This document shows, piece by piece, positions 37,705-47,200 of a stretch of 52,731 nucleotides of DNA. Location of the stretch: positions 1-52,731 of the IMG/VR virus record IMGVR_UViG_3300050343_000104, one strand, 5' to 3'. Position 1 is the first letter of the stretch; each line of letters begins with the position of its first letter. This DNA is from a virus. The position numbers and the translations under genes were made by a program. The notes under the pieces were generated by a model, which saw only the letters and a program-made list of their open reading frames with translations, was not told the DNA's origin and made no database searches.

Positions 37705-39837
37705 ATGAGGCCTTACTTAGCTGTATATGAAACAGCGCCGGTTGAATCATTACTAGAAATATTTTGGGAAACAGCTAGTGAAGGATTAATTGTAGATTTG
37801 AACGCGGATGTTCTTACTACATCGGGGGGAGCCACTTCTTTTATAGATTTAACCTGGGATTTTACAGAGGCAACTTTGCCAGGAGAATTTGTCACAGGCT
37901 GGTTTATACCTGTAAATATTTCGGGTGAAGTTTTTCAAGGAGATACTCCAACAGCTGAACTGATTGGAGTTACTAACGGAGATGACGAGGAGGTTAGTGA
38001 CCTTTTTGATATTCACGCTGGAACAGGAAATGATGCGGGTAAATTTAAACTAAAGTACGTAGGAGCAAATCCATTAGTTTTTTTAGATTCAAGTAGAGAA
38101 ACTGATGTATATTCTTTTGTAGTGCAAGTTACAACTAATGGAGGAGATGACATTAATGACATACCCATAGAGGGGTTTATTGGCGGGTTTGGTGCTTTAA
38201 GAAATTTAACACCAACCTTATCTTCTTCAAGCCCTATTCCTCCTATATCAACAACTAGAGAAACCAGAGTAATAATACCTGGATATAATGATCCTAATAG
38301 CCCCTGGCAAATTGCGGATCCTAAAAATGGGTCACAGGCTAACAATAGTAATACATTACAATTACATTACTCAATATTAAATCCTGAAGATTTACCTAAC
38401 AACTGGGCAATGGATTCTGCCACAGGAGAGCTTACTCAAGCAATACCTGGAGACGTTATAGATGGAGTTACATTTGGAGGAAATATATCAGCTCTTTACA
38501 ATATTGAAATACAAGTATCTGATGCAAACGCTTCAACTCCTATTGATGACGCTTATGGAAGTTTATTTGTAAATTTTGGTATTCCTATAACAATGGGCTA
38601 TGCCGCTGTTAACCCCGAGGCTCTTAGCGAGACTTGTATAGTTGATCCAGACCCTTCAGACCCTGATCCAGCAATAGAGTTTATATTTACCACTGATCCA
38701 GTCTCTGGTGATGTAGGTGAAGTTAATGGTATATGGTATATAGCCGAAGAAAACAATGCCAATTATCTTGATTTTGAAAATTCAATTTTTAATGAGTACA
38801 ATCTTACGGCTCAAGAAATAAATTTCAAAAAAAGAATTGGTACGGAAGCTCATAAGTCTGGGACAATAGCAATAACAGCCAATTTTAAACAAGATAATGT
38901 ACCCAACCAAGGGGTTACTCAAGCTAATTTTAAATTTAAAACAGTTGCCCATTATTTTAGGCTTGTTTACAGCGTCAATGATGAATTGGAAACTTCCTCG
39001 TGGCAACCAATTCCTCATCAACGTGAATACAATAGATCTTTTCAAGTGTTTGAAGGGCAGGCCCCTAAAACTAACGTAATTGCTTTTAACTCTGGGAATG
39101 CACTTAATAATGATGGATCTTACCACACTTATTCGGGAATAATTGGGGTTGCAGAAGGGACAGCTAAGTCAGTCCAAACCGTAAGAGCTTTTGATTATTT
39201 AAAAATGACAGAACTTGAGCCAGGGGATGATCAGCCGATAGGGGTTGAATATGTTTTTATAATACAAGATTTTGAACAAACCGAGGGGGACACTACTCTT
39301 TATCCGGCTATAGCATGGATAAACGGGGCGGATTTACATTACCCTACATGTGTGCCCTGGGCTGGTACAAACTTAGCTCCTGTGGCAGATTGGGGGGAAA
39401 ATAGAGAATACGAATACTTTAGATCCACCCCAGGAAGCACAAGCCCTAACGTTGAAACAGTATCTACGGCGGACAAGTTATACGCAGAAACTCCTTACGC
39501 TGAATATGTTAATCAATTTTATACCGATCGAACGATGCAAGTACCGTATGAGCCCTCCTTGGAAACTCCTTTTGTAGGCATACAATTTAATCGTGCTTAC
39601 ACTCCTCCGCCTGGGCTTCCAGCTCCTCCTGTGGCTGCTACACTTACCGATTGGGATGGACTTAGAATGTTCGAACCTACTTTTTCAGTAGAGCTAGGGG
39701 AAGATGGCGTTAGAGTGCAATCTTCCACTGGAGTAAACACTATGCCTACCCTTTTAAATTACGAGGGCTCTCTTAGTGCTCAAGACCAGATATTCCTTCA
39801 TCAAGCAGGATTTACTAGAATAAAAACACCTTTATAA
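37705..39837 (+). CDS. Large tail structural protein, C-terminal fragment (710 aa)
   Basis: Continues in the same frame as the middle fragment. It begins with RPYLAVYETAPVESLLEIFW and ETASEGLIVDLNADV, a familiar 'LavyET.PveSlleIfwET.t.G.i.dLN' block, followed by beta-sandwich domains (VDLFDIHAGTGNDAGKFKLK-type repeats). These C-terminal domains look like Ig or cadherin-like modules of tail proteins. Full gene: 34900-39837, 1,645 residues. See the finding on the two in-frame stops. Confidence 0.76.
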   Translation: MRPYLAVYETAPVESLLEIFWETASEGLIVDLNADVLTTSGGATSFIDLTWDFTEATLPGEFVTGWFIPVNISGEVFQGDTPTAELIGVTNGDDEEVSDLFDIHAGTGNDAGKFKLKYVGANPLVFLDSSRETDVYSFVVQVTTNGGDDINDIPIEGFIGGFGALRNLTPTLSSSSPIPPISTTRETRVIIPGYNDPNSPWQIADPKNGSQANNSNTLQLHYSILNPEDLPNNWAMDSATGELTQAIPGDVIDGVTFGGNISALYNIEIQVSDANASTPIDDAYGSLFVNFGIPITMGYAAVNPEALSETCIVDPDPSDPDPAIEFIFTTDPVSGDVGEVNGIWYIAEENNANYLDFENSIFNEYNLTAQEINFKKRIGTEAHKSGTIAITANFKQDNVPNQGVTQANFKFKTVAHYFRLVYSVNDELETSSWQPIPHQREYNRSFQVFEGQAPKTNVIAFNSGNALNNDGSYHTYSGIIGVAEGTAKSVQTVRAFDYLKMTELEPGDDQPIGVEYVFIIQDFEQTEGDTTLYPAIAWINGADLHYPTCVPWAGTNLAPVADWGENREYEYFRSTPGSTSPNVETVSTADKLYAETPYAEYVNQFYTDRTMQVPYEPSLETPFVGIQFNRAYTPPPGLPAPPVAATLTDWDGLRMFEPTFSVELGEDGVRVQSSTGVNTMPTLLNYEGSLSAQDQIFLHQAGFTRIKTPL

Positions 39838-39839
39838 AA

Positions 39840-41408
39840 ATGGCAGCAAATATAGAACTTAAGTATTTTAATACGTTTTGGCTAAAAAAAATAAAATCTA
39901 TAACGCAAGTAAATCCCGGGACATTAGGATATTTAAGCGCTACAGGATCAGGAATTGAAGTAGATGGCTTGCTAGAAGGCATAGGCGTAGGACAAGAAGT
40001 AACTATAAGTTATGACAATTTAGGATCACCTGTTGTTTTTAATAGTTATATAACAGAAATTGTTAGCTCTACAGCAATTAGCAGTATATTTAAAACTAAA
40101 GAAACTTTACAGTCTTCCCCTCCGGTCGGCACAGATGTAGTATTTGGAAAAATTATAAATTTTGATCAAATACCTCAAAGTTATACAGCTGATGAAGAAT
40201 TTGATTGGCTTATAGAAGAGTCAAGAATAACCGGAGGATATAACAACACTTCTGTTGATTTTGGAGTTAAGGCATATATAGTTGAAGATGAGCCTAAACA
40301 GTCTCATAAATTTAGCGGACTAATACATTCAGGTATATTTAACTCTAGGACTGGTTTTAACGCAACTAATCAATTTAGTGTAGGTGAAGATATAACTAGA
40401 ACTATAGATCCATCTAACGGCTCTATACAGCTTTTATACTCGGAAGATACTAACCTTATTATATTCCAGGAAAGTAAAGTAAGTAAATCATTAATAGACA
40501 AAGATGCTATTTATTCTGCAGAGGGTAACGCTAGTTTAACAAGTCGTAATTTAGTTATAGGACAAAATGTTGCTTATGGAGGAGAATACGGTATTAGTAC
40601 AGATCCTGAATCTTTTGCAATAAATGGCTATAGAAAATACTTTACTGACAGAGATCAAAATGTAGTTTGTAGATTATCAATGGACGGTATAACTGTAATT
40701 TCAAATTACGGAATGATAGATTTTTTCAGAGACAAGCTATCTTTAGCTGTTTCCGGGGGTATAAAAGGGGGATGGGATGCTCATAATAAACAATATGTTT
40801 TATCCATAAAATCAGAAACAACTGATGGAAAAGCTACAGAAACTAATACATTAGCTTTTGACGACGCTGTAAAAGGGTGGGTTAGTCTTTTTGATTATAA
40901 TCCTAACCAGATAATTAGTTTAAATAATGATTATTTTACAACATCGGGGGGTAAGCTATATCGGCATTACACATTAGCTCCTAATACTACAGAACGAGGA
41001 AGATTTTATGGGATTGTATATAATTCTAGTGTTACTTTTGTATTTAATCAGGCACCTTCTACGGTAAAGAATTTTCAAACAATAAATTATGAGGGAGATT
41101 CTGGATGGAATATGTCTAGTTTTGTAACTAATACAGACACAGCCCTTCCTATTACACCTGCTGTGTTTTCTAGTACTTTACAAGAATTACAAAATTCTTT
41201 ATTATTAAATAATTTTAAACGTAAAGAAGATAAATATTATGCAGATCTTGTTAACGCTACTCCTTCACAAAGTGGAGAAATTGTTTGGGGATCTTCATCC
41301 TCTGGCTTAAAAGGATTTTATGGGGAAGTAACCATGCGAATAAGCAATAATAATACCGGCAAAAAAGAATTATTTGCAGTTAATGCCAGTTATGTACAGT
41401 CATCTTAA
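39840..41408 (+). CDS. Tail tip or muzzle-type structural protein (522 aa)
   Basis: Residues about 120-420 hold FDWLIEESRITGGYNNTSVD, GLIHSGIFNSRTGFNATNQF and YRKYFTDRDQNVVCRLSMDG, then SNYGMIDFFRDKLSLAV, blocks shared with a tail structural protein that follows the large tail protein in relatives. The C-terminal LLNNFKRKEDKYYADLVNAT, then GEIVWGSSSSGLKGFYGEV are also conserved. Position and size (about 500) suggest the tail-tube end or muzzle; exact function not established. Confidence 0.72.
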   Translation: MAANIELKYFNTFWLKKIKSITQVNPGTLGYLSATGSGIEVDGLLEGIGVGQEVTISYDNLGSPVVFNSYITEIVSSTAISSIFKTKETLQSSPPVGTDVVFGKIINFDQIPQSYTADEEFDWLIEESRITGGYNNTSVDFGVKAYIVEDEPKQSHKFSGLIHSGIFNSRTGFNATNQFSVGEDITRTIDPSNGSIQLLYSEDTNLIIFQESKVSKSLIDKDAIYSAEGNASLTSRNLVIGQNVAYGGEYGISTDPESFAINGYRKYFTDRDQNVVCRLSMDGITVISNYGMIDFFRDKLSLAVSGGIKGGWDAHNKQYVLSIKSETTDGKATETNTLAFDDAVKGWVSLFDYNPNQIISLNNDYFTTSGGKLYRHYTLAPNTTERGRFYGIVYNSSVTFVFNQAPSTVKNFQTINYEGDSGWNMSSFVTNTDTALPITPAVFSSTLQELQNSLLLNNFKRKEDKYYADLVNATPSQSGEIVWGSSSSGLKGFYGEVTMRISNNNTGKKELFAVNASYVQSS

Positions 41409-41423
41409 ATTAAATTAAATTAA

Positions 41424-41888
41424 ATGAACAACGAATTATCAATAAATTTTATAAAAGAATTAGAAGTATTACAAAATGTATTTATAGAAAGCAAGGAAAA
41501 AGGGGTATATGGAGACGGCAAAAATTTAGTTAATAACGAAGAGTTTCCTGTTACAAACTATTTTACCGATGGTTTATATATGAGACATCTTAAAATGAAA
41601 GCTGGTAGCTTTGTAATAAGTGCTATACACCATACGAATCATTTTTGGTTTCTTCTTTCAGGTAAAGTAATTGTTAAAGCTGATAATGAAACCGTAGAGC
41701 ATGTAGCTCCTTGTTGGTCGTATTCACTAAAGGGAACTAAAAGAATTGTACAATGTTTAGAAGATTGTGTTTGGATAAATATAATAGCCAATCCTTCTAA
41801 CAATAAAGATATGAAAAAAGTTGAAAATGAATTTTTTTCCATTACCATGGAAGAATACAATAAAAAAGAAAAATTATGTCAGGAATAG
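41424..41888 (+). CDS. Cupin-like protein (154 aa)
   Basis: Residues about 50-125 have cupin order: YMRHLKMKAGSFVISAIHHT, then HFWFLLSGKVIVKADNETVE, then PCWSYSLKGTKRIVQCLEDC and VWINIIANP. The HHTNH at residues 69-73 could bind metal, in a 'isaiHHT.H.wfllSGkv.v' pattern seen in phage cupins in this part of marine phage genomes. Role unknown (possibly virion-associated sugar or metal binding). The start of the next gene overlaps its end by 13 bp. Confidence 0.66.
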   Translation: MNNELSINFIKELEVLQNVFIESKEKGVYGDGKNLVNNEEFPVTNYFTDGLYMRHLKMKAGSFVISAIHHTNHFWFLLSGKVIVKADNETVEHVAPCWSYSLKGTKRIVQCLEDCVWINIIANPSNNKDMKKVENEFFSITMEEYNKKEKLCQE

Positions 41889-42595
41889 CAGCAGGAATTG
41901 GCGCAGGCGTATCAATAATAGGCGGTATAATGGGTAACTCTAAAGCTAAAAAACAAGCTAGAGCAGCAGCCAGAGAAAAAGATAGAATAAATAAAGCTAT
42001 GACTGCTTTTGAAAATAATAGACAAGCAGTTATAAATCCTTATAGCGATGTTAAATCTTTAGCTAGTATGGCTACTGACCTTAGTAGCGAAATGTCTAAC
42101 CCTTATGCAGATTTAGGAGTCGCGACAAGCGCCGCTGAAATACAAATGGAACAAACTGATTTAGCTTTAGCTGCTACTTTAGATACTTTGCAAGCAACAG
42201 GAGCAAGCGCTGGCGGAGCAACCGCCTTAGCTAATGCAGCTGCTAGAAGTAAAAAAGATGTTGCTGCTAACATAGAACAGCAAGAAGCTCAAAATGAAAA
42301 ACTAGCAGCACAGGGTGAAGCTGATTTACAAGCTAAACAAATGGCTGAAAAAGCAAGAATACAAGGTATACAAATATCTGAAGGAGGTAGGGCTCAAATG
42401 GCACAAGCGCAAGGTGAAGCTTTTAAATTTCAAGCTCAAGAAGGAAGAGATCAAGCTAAGCTTGACAGAATGGCAGCAGGCCTTACTCAAGCTAGCGCAG
42501 ATCAAGCTAATGCTAATGCTGCAGGAGCGGCTAGTCTTAGTGCTGCAATATCAGGTGTTGGAAATATAGCCTCTGCATATATTGGAAGACCGTAA
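41876..42595 (+). CDS. Internal virion protein, gp14-like (239 aa)
   Basis: The N-terminal 22 residues are a Gly/Ile-rich hydrophobic segment (AAGIGAGVSIIGGIMGNSKA), then a long Ala/Gln/Glu-rich helical region (RINKAMTAFENNRQAVINPY, QEAQNEKLAAQGEADLQAKQ) and a C-terminal Ala/Gly-rich hydrophobic end (AAGAASLSAAISGVGNIASA). This layout matches ejected internal proteins of podoviruses such as T7 gp14. It precedes the two giant proteins, as in such phages. Function by layout and context only. Confidence 0.66.
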   Translation: MSGIAAGIGAGVSIIGGIMGNSKAKKQARAAAREKDRINKAMTAFENNRQAVINPYSDVKSLASMATDLSSEMSNPYADLGVATSAAEIQMEQTDLALAATLDTLQATGASAGGATALANAAARSKKDVAANIEQQEAQNEKLAAQGEADLQAKQMAEKARIQGIQISEGGRAQMAQAQGEAFKFQAQEGRDQAKLDRMAAGLTQASADQANANAAGAASLSAAISGVGNIASAYIGRP

Positions 42596-42625
42596 TAAAA
42601 AGAAAACAATTAGAAAAAATATAAA

Positions 42626-44188
42626 ATGAGTTATAGAAATCCACAAATAATACAAGATAGATCTGGCGAAATACTAGCTAAAGGCATAGAAAGCTTTGGT
42701 GCATCTATAGCCCAAGGATTGACTAAAAAATTTGATCAAGAACGAAAAGATAGAGAGAAAAGACAGTTAGAAGATAAACAGTATAATAAAGATGTAACAA
42801 GGTTAGCCAATGAAATGGCTAAAAATAAAGCTTTATTTAATGAAGGCATACAGGAAGCGGGAGAATCTATGAGAGCGGGTGCGCTAGATGCTGTAGGTCC
42901 TACCTTGCAAAGAATTTTTGAAATAAAAAAAGTGCAATTAACTGGTAACTCAGATCCAGCATTGGCTGACGAATTAGCTAGGCTAAACATGAAAATTACT
43001 GGATTTAATTCTATGATAAAAGCGGGTATTGCTGTTACCGGAGAGCTGACAGAAGATGTTGCGAATTATGAAGAATGCGGAGAAACATTGTTTTTATCTA
43101 ATGGGCCAGGGGATAGCGAAGAAGAAATTGCCGCAGGAAAAGAGGAGTCTAAAACGTTTTATTTTGCTTTTGGCGGAGCAAAAGGTTATGAAAAAGGCTT
43201 TAGAGAAGAAAACGGTGATATGGTTGCTTATGCAAAAAAGATAGGAGAGGGAGAAAAAGAGTACGTAATACCTAGGTCACAATTTAAGGATCGCATGGAA
43301 GGTTTAACTAAGCCAATGGACAACCTTGAAACTAATTCATCTGAAAGAATTGCGGCTGGATTTTTTACAAAGGAGGGCAAAGGTGCAGACTTAATTAGTA
43401 CCATTAAACATGAAAATAAAGTAAAAATTGAAACAAATGAAGCAGGTGAGCTTAGAAGATATGAAAGACAATACTTTGATACCGAATTTATTGAGGCACA
43501 GAAAAAGAAAAGTTTTGATGAAATTGAAGCTGATATTGATAGTGTTAATGGCGACTCTCAACATCAACAATATTATTTAGATAGCTTGCAAATTGATTAT
43601 AACCCAAAGGGGTGGAAAGAATTAAACGATACAGAAGAGGGTAGAGCTGAAAAAGGTAGAATTTTAAATGAAGTTAACGAAACTATGTTTAATAATCGTC
43701 TTAAAATGAAACAGGATAGCGAAGGAAACTACTATAGACAAATAAGCGATAAGCCAGCAAAAGATCCAAACAAGGGATTAAGTAGCGGTGAGCCAAAGTT
43801 CGGGTCTCAAGCCAATGAAAAAATATTTAGAGAAAAATTAGATAAGTTAAAAGCACAAGCTAAAACATCCAGCGTAGAAGATCTTTTAGGCTTAACATCT
43901 AATATGGCAGGAAAGAATACCAGTCATGTTCTTAAATACACTCCCGCTGCTCCTGGATCAACCGTAATTACTTTACAAGAAGTTAATAAAAAAGACGGCA
44001 ATGCTTCTGAAGATGCTAATAACTATGACCTTACTAATGTTGCGCATGTGATGGGCTTGTTAAGAAAGAGGGGTGCTATAGATGGTAAGCGCGTAAGCGA
44101 CTTAAGAGAATTAGCAGACGTAATAGTTGAAAAATACAAGAAGGCTTCTGAAGTTCCTCCTGCGCCATATATGCCATACAATAATTAA
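42626..44188 (+). CDS. Large helical internal virion protein (520 aa)
   Basis: Charged helical product: SYRNPQIIQDRSGEILAKGI, then ESFGASIAQGLTKKFDQERK and coiled-coil segments (QERKDREKRQLEDKQYNKDV, residues about 37-56). No membrane segment. It is found between the gp14-like gene and the giant polyvalent proteins in relatives; it may be a core protein ejected into the cell. Unrecognised domain, function unknown. Confidence 0.64.
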   Translation: MSYRNPQIIQDRSGEILAKGIESFGASIAQGLTKKFDQERKDREKRQLEDKQYNKDVTRLANEMAKNKALFNEGIQEAGESMRAGALDAVGPTLQRIFEIKKVQLTGNSDPALADELARLNMKITGFNSMIKAGIAVTGELTEDVANYEECGETLFLSNGPGDSEEEIAAGKEESKTFYFAFGGAKGYEKGFREENGDMVAYAKKIGEGEKEYVIPRSQFKDRMEGLTKPMDNLETNSSERIAAGFFTKEGKGADLISTIKHENKVKIETNEAGELRRYERQYFDTEFIEAQKKKSFDEIEADIDSVNGDSQHQQYYLDSLQIDYNPKGWKELNDTEEGRAEKGRILNEVNETMFNNRLKMKQDSEGNYYRQISDKPAKDPNKGLSSGEPKFGSQANEKIFREKLDKLKAQAKTSSVEDLLGLTSNMAGKNTSHVLKYTPAAPGSTVITLQEVNKKDGNASEDANNYDLTNVAHVMGLLRKRGAIDGKRVSDLRELADVIVEKYKKASEVPPAPYMPYNN

Positions 44189-44211
44189 TAAAATATTAAA
44201 TTTAGTAAAAA

Positions 44212-47200
44212 ATGATTAAATACTTAATAGAAGGAATCGTTGAAACTTTTGACTCTCAAGAAGAAGCTAATGCTTATATAGCTGCGCTAGGACCGGGGGT
44301 TAGTGTGCAATTAGTGGACGATGATACTGATAAAGATAATAACGAAATGACCACTGACGATACAATCCTTAATCCGGATTTTCGTCAAGATGCTGCAAAG
44401 GGTGCGGATGTAGTATCGGGTCCACAACCAGCACAAGATACGGGATTAACATCGGAAGATGGTTCTTTGGACTTACCTCCTGTTGAAACATTTAATATAG
44501 ACGGAAGAGAAGTAACCAAAAAAGAGTTTGACGCTTATTCTAAAAAGCAAGAAGAAACCGAAGACGAGGTTAAAACAATGGACAATTATTTTAGCGATAC
44601 CTGGACAGGCTTTTTTGCTTCAGGAAAAGCGGCATTAGGGTCACAAGCTAGAGTTCCTACTTTCCTTAACGAATTAGCTTATAGTACAGTAGGTAATTTA
44701 TTTTTATCTGATGAGGAGAAAGAAATGATGAGTAGCCTTGATCCTAAAATAAAACAAACAATACTTAATGCTCAAGCTAATGCATCAAGCCCACTAGGCT
44801 CGCTTGCTCAAGCAGGTTTAGAGTATTACGAAGAAGCTAAGATAGCTGAAAAAGAACTGCGATCTAAAATGGAACAGTTTGATACTACTATACTAGAAGA
44901 CTTGGGGAATGGCAATATTGTTAGAGGATTGCAAAGAGCCAGCTCTAGTGCTTTGCAGTCAGCTCCATCTGTTGCGCAGTCTATGATTCCTTACATAGGC
45001 ATAGCCTCTATAGCAGCCGGTGCGGCAGCGGAGGCTTCGGCTGAAGCGCAGGAAGAAGGCAAAGATATAAATCTAAAAACCATGCTTTACGCTGGAACTA
45101 AAGGAGCCGCTGAAGGAGTTTTAGAAACAGTTACCCGGGGAATTGCCAAAGGAATGTTTAAATCATTAACTGGAAAAAGCAAAAGGTTTATAGATAAAAG
45201 CGTTAAAGAGGTAGTAGGAGGAATAATGAAGGATGCTGGTAAAGAAGGTGGCTCTGAAGGTATGACCGAAGTAATAAATGTAATAGCAGAAAATATATAT
45301 CTTGGCAAAGAAACAGGTGTTTTAGAGGGCGTCAAAAGAGTTGGGGAAGCTGCTATAGTTGGAGCTTTCATGGGAGGTAAAATGACAGGAGCGGGCGCAG
45401 CGAGAAGTGTTTTATTTAACACTGTACAAACTAACAAAGTAGATAAAAAGCTTGACCAATCCGAATTTGATAGTCTGAAAAACTCTTTTGACTTAGAAAC
45501 AGGGGTTGATCAGAACATTGTAGATCTTGTTGAGATTAGAGGAGCACTGGGTATAATAGAAAATAAAGCTAAGAAAGAGGTAAGAACAGAGCAAATAACA
45601 CAAGAGGAAGCAGACGAAATAGTTAGTAACTTCAAGGAAATAGAGACAGCTACTAGACAAACCAAAGCCGCGAAAATTGAAAAAGAATTGCAGCCAGAAA
45701 TTGTTGAAAACCTTGCTAGAAAAAATAAATTAATAAAACAAATAAAAGAAATAGATGACTCTACGCTTAGCGCTCCACTTAAGGAGAAAGTAGATCTTCT
45801 AGATACTCTGATAAAAAAAGGAACAATAGCTTCAGTAACAAATAGAAATTTAAAAAACGTTAAAAAAGTAGCTGAAGGTTTTAAAGATGTAGAAATAAAA
45901 GAAGTAGATAACAAAGAGGCTATTGAGATTGCGTCTAAAGTATCAAATAAGACTAAAGAGTCTACTGGTTATGGTTTCATATATCAGGAGGACGGCGTAA
46001 GCAAAATAGTAATTAATAAAGACGAGGTAGCTACCGACGATGTACTAAACACAGGAGCTCATGAATTTTTACATTTCGCTTTAAAAAATATATTTAAGGC
46101 AGCTAACACTGATGCTACATACGAAACGCTTGCTACATCTGTAGGGGATTTACTAGCCAGCTCAGAATTAGTTGGTGATACCCAAAGATTTAATCAAAGG
46201 TTAGAAGACTACCAAGCTGACTTTGAAAAAGGAAATATTTCTGCAGGACAATTGTTTGAAGAACAATTAGTTGTACTTAGCGAGGCTATGCTCGACGGGG
46301 AGTTTGATATAAAAAAGAATCCTAGTATTATGGCTAATCTTAAAGACTTAGCCAGAAAACTATTAAGTGTAATTGGAGTTAAAGCTAAATTTAACTCTGA
46401 TGAAGACGTATTAAACTTTATAAAAGATTACAACAGGTCTATAAGCAAAGGTAAATTTACTTTAGGTCAAAAACGATTAATAAAAGAGGGAGCTAAAGGC
46501 AAACTAATTACTAAAGGTAAAACAAAAAATAAAAAAGAGGCTGTTAAGCAATCCATGAGTAAGAAAATGGATCGTTTAATGAATCAACAAGAGGCTTTAG
46601 TTTCAATGGAGGGTATCTTGGATGCTGCAGAGTTAGATATAATGAAGCAGGAAAACCAACAAAAAATCGATGAACTAAAAGTTAAAGAAGGAGGGATATC
46701 TAAACTAACTACTGCCAAAAAAGCGTCTAAAGAGCCAATGACATTAGAGGAAGCTGACGAAGCTTACGAAGATGCATTAGAGGCATGGAATGAAGCTCCT
46801 GATAACGACGCATTAGAAGCTGAAGTTGAAAAAGCACTTAAAGCGGTTGCAGTTGCTAAAGAACGTTTTGACGAAGGAATGGAAGCTCCTGTAGAAGTTA
46901 AAGCAGAAGAAAAATCTACTGCAAAACCTGTTAGAGAAAAGAAAGATCGTTCTACTAAAAGATATACACTTACAGACGAAGCTAAAGCTAAAGTTGAACC
47001 TTTGATAGAAGAGGCTCAAGCAATGAATAAAGAGTTAAGAGCCGAAGAGAAAAGATTGAATGACGAAAGGATAGCTAAAATAAGAGCTACCCCTGAATCA
47101 GAAATGTCAAGGACTGAACAAGCTAATGCGGTATTGCAAGCTAAAGCTAATCCAATAAGATTAGATAAATCAGTTAAATTGCAAAGACTAGAGACTGAAA

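Noticed and set aside
34900-39837. Genome-wide TGA-to-Trp or TAA recoding
   Set aside because: TGA ends several genes with coupled ATGA starts (7799, 18808, 20689, 21065) and TAA ends most genes, so a general code change does not fit.
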